From Scylla paramamosain (lineage: Eukaryota; Arthropoda; Malacostraca; Decapoda; Portunidae): a stretch of DNA of 64,000 bases. Both the position numbers and the translations under genes were made by a program. This document shows positions 43,075 through 54,894 of the stretch, one piece after another. The notes under the pieces are model-generated. The model was given only the letters and a program-made list of their open reading frames with translations, made no database searches and was not told the origin of the DNA. The stretch's first letter is position 1, and each line of letters opens with the position of its first letter. Location of the stretch: contig NW_026973671.1 of NCBI RefSeq assembly GCF_035594125.1, positions 1,362,501 to 1,426,500 on the forward strand, read 5' to 3'.

Positions 43075-44941
43075 ATGGCGACTCCTACACCAGCCTCGGA
43101 GTCCCCATCTGGGGAGGGGACCATAAATGTCCCCAGGTCGGACTGCCTTTCTGTCGACGACCCTAAGTCTCTTGACACCCCTCAACTTTTTCTTCATTAA
43201 CTTCTGTAACATTCGCGGTCTAAGATCTAATTTTCAATCTGTAGAACGCCACCTCTCCTATTCTAAACCTCATCTTCTTTTCCTCACTGAAACTCAGGTG
43301 TCTGAGGCAACTGACAGTAGCCCCTTTTCTGTTCCCTCCTACTTTCTCTATCCTCATTTTCGATCCAAAGCTGGATGCTGCGTTTATGTGCGCAATGACT
43401 TAACCTGCTCTCGTGCCCACACTCTTGAATCTTCCGAGTTTTCCACCATCTGGCTACGACTACAGAGTCACTCTCATACTAAATTTATCTGTGCTGTATA
43501 CCTCTCACCTAACTCCTCTGACTATAAGAAATTCTTTGACTACTTAACTTCCAAGGTGGAGCACATTCTGACCCTCTTCCCTTTTCCAGAGATCTCCATT
43601 CTTGGAGACTTCAATGTTCACCACCAGCTTTGGCTTTCCTCTCCCTTCACTGACCATCCTGGTGAACTAGCCTACAACTTTGCTATCCTCCACGACCTAG
43701 AGCAATTGGTGCAACACCTTTCTTGTATTCCTGACCGTCTTGGAGATACACCCAACATTCTTGACCTTTTCCTGACCTCTAATCCTTCTGCTTATGCTGT
43801 CACCCTTTCTTCTCCGTTGGGCTCCTCCGATCACAATCTCATATCTTTATCTTGTCCTATCACTCCAATCCCTCCTCAGGATCTCTCTAAGCGAAGGTGC
43901 CTCTGGCGTTTTGCCTCTGCTAGTTGGGGAGACCTGAGGAGGTATTTTTCTGATTTTCCTTGGAATGACTACTGCTTCCGTGTCGGAGACCCGTCTTTGT
44001 GTGCTGAGCACATAACAGAGGTGATAGTGTCTGGCATGGAGGCATACATTCCTCACTCTTTTTCTCATCCTAAACCTTCTAAACCTTGGTTTAACACAGC
44101 TTGTTCTCATGCTATACATGATAGAGAGGTGGCCCACAAAAGGTACTTAAGCCTTCCATCACCAGAATCTCATGCACTTTATATTTCTGCCCGGAACCAT
44201 GCCAAGTCTGTTCTCCAACTAGCCAAAAACTCCTTCATTAACAGAAAATGTCAAAACCTTTCAAGATCTAACTCCCCTCGTGATTTCTGGCATCTAGCCA
44301 AAAATATCTCTAATAACTTTGTTTCTTCTTCTTTCCCTCCTCTATTTCAACCAGATGGCACCACTGCTATCACATCTATTTCTAAAGCTGAACTCTTTGC
44401 TCAGACCTTTGCTAAAAACACTACCTTGGACGATTCTGGGCTTGTTCCTCCCTCTCCTCCACCCTCTGACTACTTCATGCTACGTATTAAAATTCTTCGC
44501 AATGATGTTTTTCATGCCCTCGCTGGCCTAAACCCTCGGAAGGCTTATGGACCTGATGGGGTCCCTCCTATTGTTCTCCGAAACTGTGCCTCCGTGCTTG
44601 CACCTTGCCTAGTCAAACTCTTTCAGCTCTGTCTGTCAACATCTACCTTTCCTTCTTGCTGGAAGTTTGCCTACATTCAACCTGTTCCTAAAAAGGGTGA
44701 CCGTTCTAATCCCTCAAACTACCGTCCTATTGCTTTGATTTCCTGCCTATCTAAAGTTTTTGAATCTATCCTCAACAGGAAGATTCTTAAACATCTATCA
44801 CTTCACAACATTCTATCTGATCGCCAGTATGGGTTCCGTGAAGGCCGCTCTACTGGTGATCTTCTGGCTTTCCTTACTGAGTCTTGGTCATCCTCTTTTA
44901 GAGATTTTGGTGAAACTTTTGCTGTTGCCTTGGACATATGA
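43075..44941 (+). pseudogene. LINE-A endonuclease/reverse transcriptase, 5' two thirds
   Basis: Encodes an apurinic-type endonuclease followed by RT, the proteins for target-primed reverse transcription. The open part is 43127-44941 (604 codons). The more natural start is probably the ATG at 43075, which reads MATPTPASESPSGEG before slipping frame near 43190. That start is an inference from sense and spacing. Endonuclease residues, counted from the ATG at 43127, are E55 (LTETQ), D161 (GDFNVHH) and D235-H236 (SSDHN). RT begins near [10 protein letters not shown]. The frame ends at a TGA inside motif A: LDI-stop-KAFD where other copies have LDISKAFD. Confidence 0.93.
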
Positions 44942-45990
44942 AAAGCTTTTGATAGAGTCTGGCACAAGGCTTTGATTTCCAAACTACCCTCCTACGGTTT
45001 CTATCCTTCTCCCTGTAACTTCATCTCAAGTTTCCTTTCTGACAGTTCTATTGCTGCTGTGGTAGACGGTCACTGTTCTTCTCCTAAATCTATTAACAGT
45101 GGTGTTCCTCAGGGTTCTGTCCTGTCACCTACTCTCTTCTTATTATTCATTAATGATCTTCTAAACCAAACTTCTTGTCCTATCCACTCCTACGCTGATG
45201 ATACCACCCTGCACTTTTCCACGTCTTTTCATAGACGTCCAACCCTTCAGGAGGTAAACATATCACGCAGGGAAGCCACAGAACGCCTGACTTCTGATCT
45301 TTCTAAAATTTCTGATTGGGGCAGAGCAAACTTGGTATTGTTCAATGCCCCAAAAACTCAATTTCTCCATCTATCAACTCGACACAACCTTCCAGACAAC
45401 TATCCTCTCTTCTTCAGTGACACTCAACTGTCCCCCTCTTCTACATTGAGCATCCTCGGTCTGTCCTTTACTTATAATCTGAACTGGAAACTTCACATCT
45501 CATCTCTAGCTAAAACAGCTTCTATGAAGTTAGGTGTTCTGAGACGTCTCCGCCAGTTTTTCTCACCCCCCCAGCTGCTAACTCTGTACAAGGGCCTTAT
45601 CCGTCCATGTATGGAGTATGCTTCACATGTCTGGGTTCCACTCATACTGCTCTTCTAGACAGGGTGGAATGAAAAGCTTTTCGTCTCATCAACTCCTCTC
45701 CTCTAACTGACTGTCTTCAGCCTCTCTCTCACCACCGCAATGTTGCATATCTAGCTGTCTTCTACCGTTATTTTCATGTTAACTGCTCTTCTGATCTTGC
45801 TAACTGCATGCCTCCCCTCCTTCCGCGGCCTCGCTGCACAAGACTTTCTTCTTTCTCTCACCCCTATTCTGTCCACCTCTCTAACGCAAGAGTTAACCAG
45901 TATTCTCAATCATTCATCCCTTTCTCTGGTAAACTCTGGAACTCCCTGCCTGCTTCTGTATTTCCACCTTCCTATGACTTGAATTCCTTC
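44942..45990 (+). pseudogene. LINE-A reverse transcriptase, downstream part
   Basis: Continues the same frame after the TGA: GVPQGSVLSP motif, YADD catalytic box (45191-45202), the thumb region and [20 protein letters not shown] base loss near 45635 shifts frame at HVW. The C-terminus resumes in another frame, with a second TGA (45670-45672), and ends LNSFKREVSRHL near 46010. Copies A and C have TCA at both stop positions. Confidence 0.92.
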
Positions 45991-46262
45991 AAGAGGGAGG
46001 TTTCACGACACTTATTGATCAATTTTTTGACCACTGCTTTGACCCTTTTATGGGACTGGCATTTCAGTGGGCTTTTTTTTTTTTTTATTAGATTTTTGTT
46101 GCCCTTGGCCAGTGTCCTTCCTACATAGAAAAAAAAAAAAAAATCATGAACTGGTGAGACATGCCATGAGGGACGCGGGGCTGTGCTGTCACTGGTCCCC
46201 GCGGCGCCTCAAAAGGGAGGGAAGGAGGGACAGCGGTGGTCTGCCTTTCTGGAGTATCTGTC

Positions 46263-46390
46263 CTTAAATTTTGGATAACTCTTTTGACTACACTCTTTGG
46301 GGACTGACACATTCACTGGGCTTTTTTTTTTTTTTTTTTTTGTAAGGTCCTTTGTTGGCCTAGACTAGTTTCCTCTTATACATGAAAGAT
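46263..46390 (+). mobile_element. LINE-A-related 3' tail
   Basis: CTTTTGACTACACTCTTTGG, then GGACTGACACATTCACTGGGC, a T-run, then GTCCTTTGTTGGCCTAGACT and CTTATACATGAAA. It is the same 3' UTR variant as 40538-40650 and lies 120 bp past copy B. Confidence 0.7.
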
Positions 46391-47326
<936 letters not shown>

Positions 47327-47479
47327 ACTGTAGAGTGTGAATTGTGTGACAATATTACGTACAGCTACACTAAGGGAAGGTGATGGTTGAAGGGTACAGA
47401 AAGTCAGTGAGTCAGAATGCACCATCACTTGTTGGTCACCGCATGCAACATGACCTAGGCTATTCAGGTATGCGCTCTC

Positions 47480-48648
47480 TTTCAAGTTGAGGTGGAGCGG
47501 CCTTTTCTGAAGCCACATTACTTTGGCGACAGCAGGTGGTGCTGCTCGAGGTGTTCGGTGAGCTTCTCGCTTATGATCCTCTCCAAGATGTTACTGAGTA
47601 CGGAGAGAAGCGAGATTGACTGGTAACAAGGCCGGTAGTTACCTGGCTCAGACCTCGACTTCTCTTTATGCACGGGTGTGAGTCGCGCCTCCTTCCATAG
47701 TGACGGCCAGACCCTTCGCTGCAAACAGCAGGGAAACATTTGTGCGAGAGGGCCAGCGAGCTCAACAGCACACTTTTTGAGATGTGGGGTCACGCTGTCA
47801 AGACCAGGGGCCTTCCTGGTGTTGACATCCCTCAGGTGTCTTCTGATGGCGTCCTCAGAGATGGCAACGCCCTCCAGTCTCGAGACAGTAAGGCGGGGGA
47901 GGGCGGGCAGTTGCCTGTCTGGCTCTGGAGTTGTCATTTTTTTCAGCGAACTGGCGGGCGAGGAGGTCTGCTTTTTTTGACTGGAGACGGCCATATACCC
48001 GTCAGGCTTCCTCAGGGCGGGGATACGTTCATGAGAGGAGACACCTTGCCTCTCCTTTACTAATCCCCACCACTGTTTGGCATCAACCTGGTTGGAGGCC
48101 AGCTTCAGCCTCATATTCGCCGCGCACCTTGCCTTGGCCCACTTCACTGTCTTTATCATGATCTTGCACGTTCTTCTGTGTGGGGCTTTGTTACACTGTG
48201 CCTCCTGCACCGCGTCCAGGCTTTGTACTTTTGCTCAGCAACAGTCTTGCACCTGTACCCGAACCAGGAATGGTCCTTTGCGCTGGTTGAGTACGTCCTG
48301 TGTGGCACGTGTTGCTGCTGCAGTGTGCAGAGGACAGTAGTGAGGGCGGTGGTGTCATGGTGCGGGTCCCCGGTGAATATTGTGTCCCAATCTGTCAGGG
48401 CCAGGGCCTGCCGCACAGCCACCCAGTCGGCGCGGTGCCACAGCCAGGTGGCTTGCTGGTGATCCTCGTCACGCGCCGGGGCAACGCTGACGGTCGTGAG
48501 CACGGCATGATGGTCAGAGATGCCCACACAGTCGAGAGGGAGGCACTGAACACATTCTTGAGGCAGGTCCGTCACCACTGGGTCCAGGGAGCCTCCACGC
48601 TGGTGTGTGGGAAAGTCCACATGATTGTGGAGTCCCTGCACTGCTGTG

Positions 48649-48650
<2 letters not shown>
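47480..48650 (-). pseudogene. LINE-D endonuclease-RT fragment, minus strand
   Basis: A second non-LTR retrotransposon, clearly distinct from LINE-A. Reading from 48650 downwards it shows the end of an endonuclease: NHVDFPTHQRGGSLD, then VGISDHHAVLTTV with catalytic SDH near 48505-48520. A linker follows with a frameshift near 48190. The RT N-terminus carries NTRKAPGLDSVTP (about 47800), GNYRPxxQSISLLSVLSNIL, ERIISEKLTEHLEQHHLLSPK (to 47518) and, out of frame, CGFRKGRST just beyond. The catalytic YADD region is missing. The 5' edge ends in a (CT)n run at 48651. Relatively GC-rich compared with surroundings. Confidence 0.88.
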
Positions 48651-48731
<81 letters not shown>

Positions 48732-48736
48732 TCTCT
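48651..48736. repeat. (CT)n microsatellite
   Basis: CT run with one CCC interruption near 48728, fused to the LINE-D edge. Confidence 0.98.
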
Positions 48737-49379
48737 GACCGACAGAAGAAAAAAAAGCATATAATATTGTAGTTTGGTTTTGTTGCAGTACTATATACAA
48801 ATACAAATCAAAATTTATGGTACGATCGTCTTTAGTAATGACTTTGTAGGAGTTTCAACATTTCCTTGTCACTGTATGAAGGAGGAAATCCGGACAGGGG
48901 AACTGCTTGAAGGGGGAAAAGACGAAAAGAAGTTTGTGAACAAGTGCTTTACAGGATCTGTTTCATCGCTATTTGTGGCTAATCATTCACCTAAGTCTTC
49001 AGCAGCGCACATATATGTTTATCATCACTCCTTTGGCTGTTCTGAGCATCCGCAGTTCGCAGGACAGCTAGGAACACAGTATGCTGAACACGTCAACAAG
49101 GAGCGGACAGCTTAGTCACAGCCACCAACAAGGGCACAGCTAATTGGCTAACAACAAAACACCTGGAACAAATGCATACTTTGTACCAATTAAGCTTCCC
49201 TGTTCAGTACTCACCGAGCTGCTCAGCGCCTCGTCACTTACACCCACTGCTACCTTCCTAACTCTTGTGTGGGCTTCAGTGTACGTCACTGTCCAGCGGC
49301 ACAAATACGCAGACACCTCTCCCAGACCTTAAAACTGACTGGCAACTACAAGCCACCTACCCGTTCTCTGTCATTTATG

Positions 49380-49382
<3 letters not shown>
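48737..49382. other. Unannotated region with a 113-codon frame
   Basis: A plus-strand frame (48774-49115) has ordinary amino-acid composition but no domain I recognise and no associated signals. I do not call it a gene. Confidence 0.4.

Positions 49383-49436
<54 letters not shown>
49383..49436. repeat. (CT)n microsatellite
   Basis: Perfect CT run. Confidence 0.99.
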
Positions 49437-49438
<2 letters not shown>

Positions 49439-49969
49439 CAGTGATGACTGGTATATTTTATTTATTTATTTATTTTTTTGCTGAATATGAATTTTTTTTT
49501 TTCGTAATGAAAATATTACATATAAACTGTAAATAAAGACATATTAGTGAGCCACACGAATGGTTTTACGGATTAGGCTATACAACATTTGCTATAAGTT
49601 ATCAATACATTGTCAACACATATTTTTTTGTATTATGGTTTTTGTGTATTTATTTTTTACCTTTTCTTTTCCTAGTATTATTTTGACTTTGCCTTCATAT
49701 TGTATTGACAAGCCAAGAAAACGTTCAAAATGTTAACATGATCCACCGCTAGTCATATCGTTTCCTTTTTTCGTTCTTGTTCTTATGCCCCGTAAAGCTA
49801 TATTCTTCTTATTATTTTGTTGAAAAAAGGAAAAGAAAAAACACAATTTCATGATATATAATTGTTAAAAGACGAATGATTATGAATAACATTTGCTATT
49901 ATCATACACCGAAGGCGGGACGTGGCGGGTGTGCGTAGCAGGCCATTCATCAACTGCTCTCGCCTGCCT
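49437..49969. other. AT-rich spacer
   Basis: TTTA-type and poly-T runs. No gene or recognised repeat. Confidence 0.55.
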
Positions 49970-50131
49970 CTGTGTCTAAAGAAGCAAAGGTCCGTGTCCT
50001 GAAACGCTTTGCTCTCTCACCACGACTATTTTCAAAGGCTACAGAGATGATTAGCCAGGTTATGAAGAGTGTTTCTCCTGTTAGTGACGTAGAAATGATG
50101 TATGCCATTACAACCACAGAAAAAACTCTTA
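49970..50131 (+). repeat. Dispersed repeat D, left part of an interrupted copy
   Basis: CCTGAAACGCTTTGCTCTCT, then ACGACTATTTTCAAAGGCTA, then GTGTTTCTCCTGTTAG. It ends at the TTA duplicated by the Harbinger insertion (50129-50131) and continues at 50750. Confidence 0.88.
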
Positions 50132-50746
50132 AGGCCAACACACACGATCAATTTTTTCGTCAATTAATTGATATCAATTTAATGACGTCAATGAATTGAT
50201 GGAAAAATTGACCGTGTGTGTGGGATATTGATATCAATTTAATTGAAACAATTTCATTGAATCAATTCATTGAGAGATCAAAACTCCTTTGATATTTATT
50301 GATGGGTCTTCAATAAAATAAATCGCAATGTGATACTGAGACGCATTTGGAGAAATGGCTTCTAGCATGGTAGTATTTTGTTTGACTATCATTGGCATCA
50401 CTAAATTTAGAAGTTCGTCGTAAGATTCGGCGTCCATTCTGAGGAAATTCCTGTAATCCTCTGGCTCGTCGTCCCTTCATTCCCTCAGCAATCGTGTATG
50501 TCCTAGTTCCCTTCCACAGAGATACCATTTCTTCGCCCACTTACTCCTCTTCTTTCGCTTTGGAGTGTCCAGAGCAAGCACTATTCCTACAGCCACAGAT
50601 GCTTTCATCTCGAAATTATGAATCAAACTGAAAACTGAAGTAAAATCATTGACCGTGTGTGGCCACAGTGATTTCCTCAATTTTATTGACGTCAATAAAT
50701 TTATATCAATTAATTGACGAAAAAATTGATCGTGTGTGGGGGGCCT
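50132..50746 (-). mobile_element. PIF/Harbinger DNA transposon, deletion derivative, 615 bp
   Basis: Terminal inverted repeats start AGGCC and share CACACACGATCAATTTTTTC, then GTCAATTAATTGATAT and GACGTCAAT, about 65-70 bp with few mismatches. The flanks carry the 3-bp duplication TTA (50129-50131 and 50747-50749), the family signature. Inside, the minus strand encodes the N-terminal part of a Harbinger-type transposase only. The DDE catalytic region is absent, so it depends on a helper. Removing the element and one TTA restores a continuous repeat D. Confidence 0.93.
50305..50695 (-). pseudogene. Harbinger-type transposase N-terminus remnant
   Basis: Minus-strand frame with KRSKWAKKWYLCGRELG, then LLRE, a TGA stop (50477-50479), then in the same frame EPEDYRNFLRMDAESYDELL and MPMIVKQNTTMLEAISPNAS. 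This W-x-K-x-W, then E-D-x-x-F-L-R-M layout is the typical start of a PIF1/ALP1-like transposase. It stops before the catalytic domain, where the inverted repeat begins. Confidence 0.85.
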
Positions 50747-50749
50747 TTA

Positions 50750-50825
50750 GAATCCCGTGCAACGAAACTAACTAGAGCCTTTTGAAAGTAGTGGAGGTGC
50801 GGTGTGGAAGTCACGAGAGAGGTAA
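50750..50825 (+). repeat. Dispersed repeat D, right part of the interrupted copy
   Basis: GAATCCCGTGCAACGAAACT then AACTAGAGCCTTTTGAAAGT continues the repeat from 50131. Compare the uninterrupted wording at 1950-2012. Confidence 0.85.
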
Positions 50826-51255
50826 ATGAGACCTCAGTGTGCTGGGAACTGACCCAACTTAGTGTTGTTATTTTACACTGTTATGCTATGCTGTGCTATA
50901 CTGTGCTATGCTATGCTATGCTGTGTTTGACCTTTATGTGTCAAAAACCATAAACATACAGTATATCATGACTGCATTGTATTCTTAAGTCTGTAAGCCT
51001 CAGTAACGTGTCTTGCTGTGTCTTCACCCCGATGTATATTCTCCACCGGGAAATATATGTAAATATTCAGATTACATCATGATATTGTTGTGACTTGATA
51101 ATGTTACAAGCCACAGCAATGCGTCTTGCTGTGTTTTCTTGCGTCTCAAAGTCTATAAGTCTCGGGAATACATCTTGTCGTGACTCCACTCACGTCTAAA
51201 TCTCTGAAAATAAATATATTCAAACATTCAGATTACATGACGACTGTTGTCTTCA
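50826..51255. repeat. GCTAT pentamer run and a two-unit degenerate tandem repeat
   Basis: TATGCTATGC/TGTGCTATAC-type pentamers occur at 50880-50925. From about 50970 two units of roughly 135 bp share AAGTCTxTAAGxCTC, GTCTTGCTGTGT, AAATATTCAGATTACAT and CTCCAxxxxxAAATATAT. Confidence 0.75.
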
Positions 51256-51349
51256 TCAAGTCTGCACTGTGTTACGTGTGAAGGACGACCTGAAGGAGCC
51301 TCGGGTCACTGACTGCTGCTGCTGCATAGTCCCCAGGCATGAACAGAGG

Positions 51350-51655
51350 ACAGGGCTGGGCGGGACGAGGCAGGGATGGGTGGGAGAGGAGAGATGGAAT
51401 TGAGGGGGGACTGGGAGCGTGGTTGGGTAGGAAAAGAAAAATGAGACTGGGGTGAGGTGAAGGGTGGTGGAGTGGTGGATAAGAGACGAAATTGAGGCGT
51501 GGGGGGGATATGCGAGCCGAGGGGAGGTGGTGAAGAAGGGAGGGATGTCATGGTTTGGATAAGAGACGAAACTGGTGAGGGTCGGGGAAAGGCGAAGTGA
51601 GGGGAAGAGAGGTGGTGAAGAGGGGAGCAGTGTCGTGGGCAAGGCGAGGTGACCA
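51350..51655. repeat. G/A-rich degenerate tandem repeat
   Basis: GGATAAGAGACGAAATTGAG / GGATAAGAGACGAAACTGG and GGGGAGGTGGTGAAGAAGGG / AGAGAGGTGGTGAAGAGGGG recur at about 90-110 bp. The 122-128-codon Pro/Ser-rich minus-strand frames come from this composition. Confidence 0.7.
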
Positions 51656-51981
51656 GGTTGTACTCACTAATCAAGGAGAGCAGAGGTCCTCACTCTCATG
51701 ATAATTACACCAGCAAAGGTGAACATTTCGTGACAGCTGTGGATAATCACCTGTTAGCATGCTTGGGCATCTAATACTTGTAATACGACTGTAGTGTTTG
51801 GCAAATAGTGAAGTATTTGTCTCGTGTTTTGTACACGAAACTTCGCATGCTTTACCGAAGAGAATTAACAAGGAAAATTCGCTTGTGTGTAAATTTTGTG
51901 AAAATTGTATGCTATATCATAAATTTAATTGAATAAAAAAATTAAGAAAAAAAATTAAGGAGTAAATTTTTTTGTGTAGGT

Positions 51982-52012
<31 letters not shown>

Positions 52013-52019
52013 TTAGAAA
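51656..52019. other. Unannotated AT-rich spacer
   Basis: A 22-base T-run at about 51983-52005. No gene recognised. Confidence 0.5.
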
Positions 52020-52320
52020 TTTTTCGCACCATATGACTTTAGTGTTGAAGCAAATTAAATAAACGAATTAATGCAGAACATTACAGAAAACATGAAGGCT
52101 ATGCTATGAGGAGAAAGCACAAGAAGAACAGACCATAAGTCAGCAGGCAGTCTTTGATTCCTGCCCTGCCAAAACAATTGCAACATGTGACCGCTGTGTT
52201 GCAGCAAATTTAGTTAACCAATTACTGCAAAATATTTCATAAAACCTGAAGGACAAGAGGAGGAAACAAAAGATAGGTCAGAAGATAGCAGACACTGTTT
52301 GACTCCTGCCTCGCCTGCCT
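52020..52320. repeat. Two-unit degenerate tandem repeat, about 150 bp
   Basis: Both units carry AGCAAATTxAxTxAAC, TACTGCAAAATATTxCA / ATGCAGAACATTACAGA, AACCTGAAGGACA / ACATGAAGGCTA, then AGGTCAGxAGxxAGCAG and TTTGATTCCTGCC. Confidence 0.7.
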
Positions 52321-52752
52321 TACCTGAATCTTATCTGCTCGTATCTCACCTCAGCTTCCCTTCCCTTCCTCCCCTTCCCTCCCCTCACCTCACCTCTCCT
52401 CTCGTGGACTCAATCAGTTACACGTCAAAGCTCCCTTTATGGTGTTCCCCGTGATGGGCGGTTCTTAAGTTCAGTTTCGCGTAGTAACTTGATTGGGGAA
52501 AAAAAGTATGATATGAGGCCCGATTTTTTTCTGAGGTGAATTGGTCATAAGAGCCTGATATCACCTCCCCGCCTGAACTTATTGCCTCAGGTCCCTCTCA
52601 GTTTCTCGCCGCTGCTGTATCTGCCGTCCTTCACCAGCTGAGCGCCTTGATAGCTCCGCACGCCAACACACCGACCCTGCGCCAAAAAAAAGTCTCGTTC
52701 CGCTGTTTGTAATGTCCGAGCGCTGAGGTGTCGGTGTTTCATTCCAGGGTCT
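52321..52752. other. Unannotated spacer
   Basis: Pyrimidine-rich CCTTCCCTCC text (52350-52400), then mixed DNA. No gene recognised. Confidence 0.45.
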
Positions 52753-52897
52753 TTGTGTGTGTGTGTGTGTGTGTGTAATACGAGATGGTGGTAAGTATTC
52801 GTGTCTTGCTTTTACCTTTTCCCTGCCATGCTTGGTTGTGGTGGTGATGGTGGTGGTGCAAAGTGACGTGGTGTAAGGTGACGTGTCCATACCATCA

Positions 52898-52937
<40 letters not shown>

Positions 52938-53415
52938 TAAATCTTTCCCTGTTTTTGTGTTGTGGGACCATGTTATCGCCCGTCCTTCTCTGCTTCCTGC
53001 TAATTCTTCTACTTCCTCTCCTCTGCTTCCTGCTGATTCATCCCTACAGTATGTGTTGTGTGACCATAGCATCGGTTTTCCCCCTTATAGTCCTACTAAT
53101 TCTTCCGGTTCCTTTTCACTGCTTTCTGCTAATTTTTCTCCTGCTTCTGTGTGTTTTGCCACCACCACCACCATCACCAAAAACTCCCCGACCCCTCATT
53201 ACCACCACAACCATCATACACTACCCGATCTCTCACCACCACCACTACCACCACCACCACTTAGCAGGCCGCCATTCCCGCCAGCAGCAGGCCGCACACG
53301 AGCTTCTCTCACGCAGGTAGTTCACGCCCGCCACGCCAGGCTGGAAGGATGTGAGGCGCTGCAGATCACACACACACACACACACACACAGACACACACA
53401 CACACACACACACAC
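52753..53415. repeat. Microsatellite-rich block
   Basis: (TG)n 52753-52776, GGT-type triplets 52838-52860, (CT)n 52901-52935, (CCA)n-rich stretch 53155-53275 and (CA)n 53369-53415. The open frames across the block are low complexity. Confidence 0.9.
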
Positions 53416-53644
53416 ATCAATATTGCGATCAAACTAAAACATTAAATACATGAGGTCCTTGCTTCTTTACTGCTTTACTTCATTACTTCTATGCAATACA
53501 TCTCAGATCCAGCTTTAAAAATATTTCCTAACTAAAACCTTCACCATACAAACAAATCAAGTACAATTAAATTCCTGTTTCACAAGTATTATTTACCGAG
53601 GCAAAATCGTTGCTACCATCCCTACATCAAGCTTTATAAAATGT

Positions 53645-53680
<36 letters not shown>

Positions 53681-54038
53681 GCCACTCCCATTCCGTCATT
53701 TCATCCCGGACAGTATTCATTGTATCCTGAAGGCGACTGAGTCATTTGTGGCAGTTCCGGCAGCGTACGGGAAGCCCCTCGCCACACACAGAATTATTTT
53801 TTATATTGCATTTTTAATCAGACTTTGAACAGCAGCCGCTTTTTAACTATTCACTTCCTGATAAATGCTGAAGCTCTCCTGTCAGTTATGGGTCCGTTTT
53901 CTTTCCTTTTTCTTCTTTTTTTTCTGAGAAATGAAAAAAGCTACTTCAATTTCTTTCTTATCATTCTTTGGTCGTCTGTCTGTCTGGGTTTGTCTTTTTG
54001 TCCTTGTTCGTTTGTGTTTCTGTCTGTCTGTTTGTCTT

Positions 54039-54040
<2 letters not shown>
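53416..54040. repeat. Spacer with (CA)n at 53647-53679
   Basis: One perfect CA run. The remainder is AT-rich, with a CTGT-type run at 53970-54035. No gene. Confidence 0.75.

Positions 54041-54113
<73 letters not shown>
54041..54113. repeat. (CT)n microsatellite
   Basis: Perfect CT run. Confidence 0.99.
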
Positions 54114-54114
<1 letters not shown>

Positions 54115-54894
54115 GGATAAGGTACCAAACCGGTTAAGAATACAGTAAGGAAGAAAAACTGTTTGGGTGTTTGTTGATGAATATTTATAAACGTCGCTGA
54201 AAAGTCTTGTGTGGAACAAAAGAAGGTACTTGTGTTAAATTAAGCTGAGATTCTGCCTCTTACAATGAAACAATAAAAAAAATAAATAAATAAATAAAGT
54301 AAATAAAACATAAGGTCAACATTATAAACGTAGCTTAGAAACTCGTGTAAAAAGTTAAGGAAGGCTTTTTTAAATTAAGCTTAAAAGTTCTTGCCTGAAT
54401 TGAGTTATTGAAATTCTCCTTCACTTTTACTCAATATGAAATTGTAGAAAAAAACAACAACTCAGGTGACAAAAATTTATGTACGTCGTTTTAGAAAGTG
54501 TTATAAGGAACGATACAAGGAGTGTTGGATGGAATTACTTGGAGTCGTGAGGTGGTTTAAAAATTCCCTTCGCTAGTTAATCTGTGCCTCGTACTTACAT
54601 AACATAGAAAAGGAAGACAGAAAAAGAGAAAGAAAAAGAGAGAGCTAATTTAGATTTATTACCATAGCAGAGGAAGCTGAATAAAAGAGTAAGGCTCGTT
54701 AAATGTCATCATGTGAAGTGGATTTTTATGTTACTTTGTATTTATGTGAAATAGTGAGACAAAAACATATCAAGAGTCTGGTGAGTGTATTAACTTTCAG
54801 AAAATAATGTGTAAAGAGAAAAGTGTTGTATATTGACACCTGTGCAGTGGTGAGGCGACTGAGGAAGCTCCTGTCACCATTGAATTTCTGCCTT

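Larger units (their letters stand above)
42853..46143 (+). mobile_element. LINE-A copy B: near full-length Jockey-like LINE, 3.29 kb
   Basis: Begins at CCGAAACGATAATTAC, the same 5' end as copy A, and ends in a poly-A run at 46129-46143. It carries endonuclease and reverse-transcriptase domains in one main frame. There is no separate ORF1 and only about 220 bp of leader. It contains two TCA-to-TGA stops (44939-44941, 45670-45672), a frameshift near 45635 and probably one near 43190. It is therefore immobile on its own. No clear target duplication is visible around it. Confidence 0.95.

Noticed and set aside
42835..46170. Target-site duplication around LINE-A copy B
   Set aside because: Bases before 42853 and after the poly-A run at 46143 share no convincing repeat, so none is claimed.
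51256..51674. Pro/Ser-rich proteins of 122-128 codons on the minus strand
   Set aside because: Overlapping frames of similar composition come from a G/A-rich tandem repeat on the plus strand.
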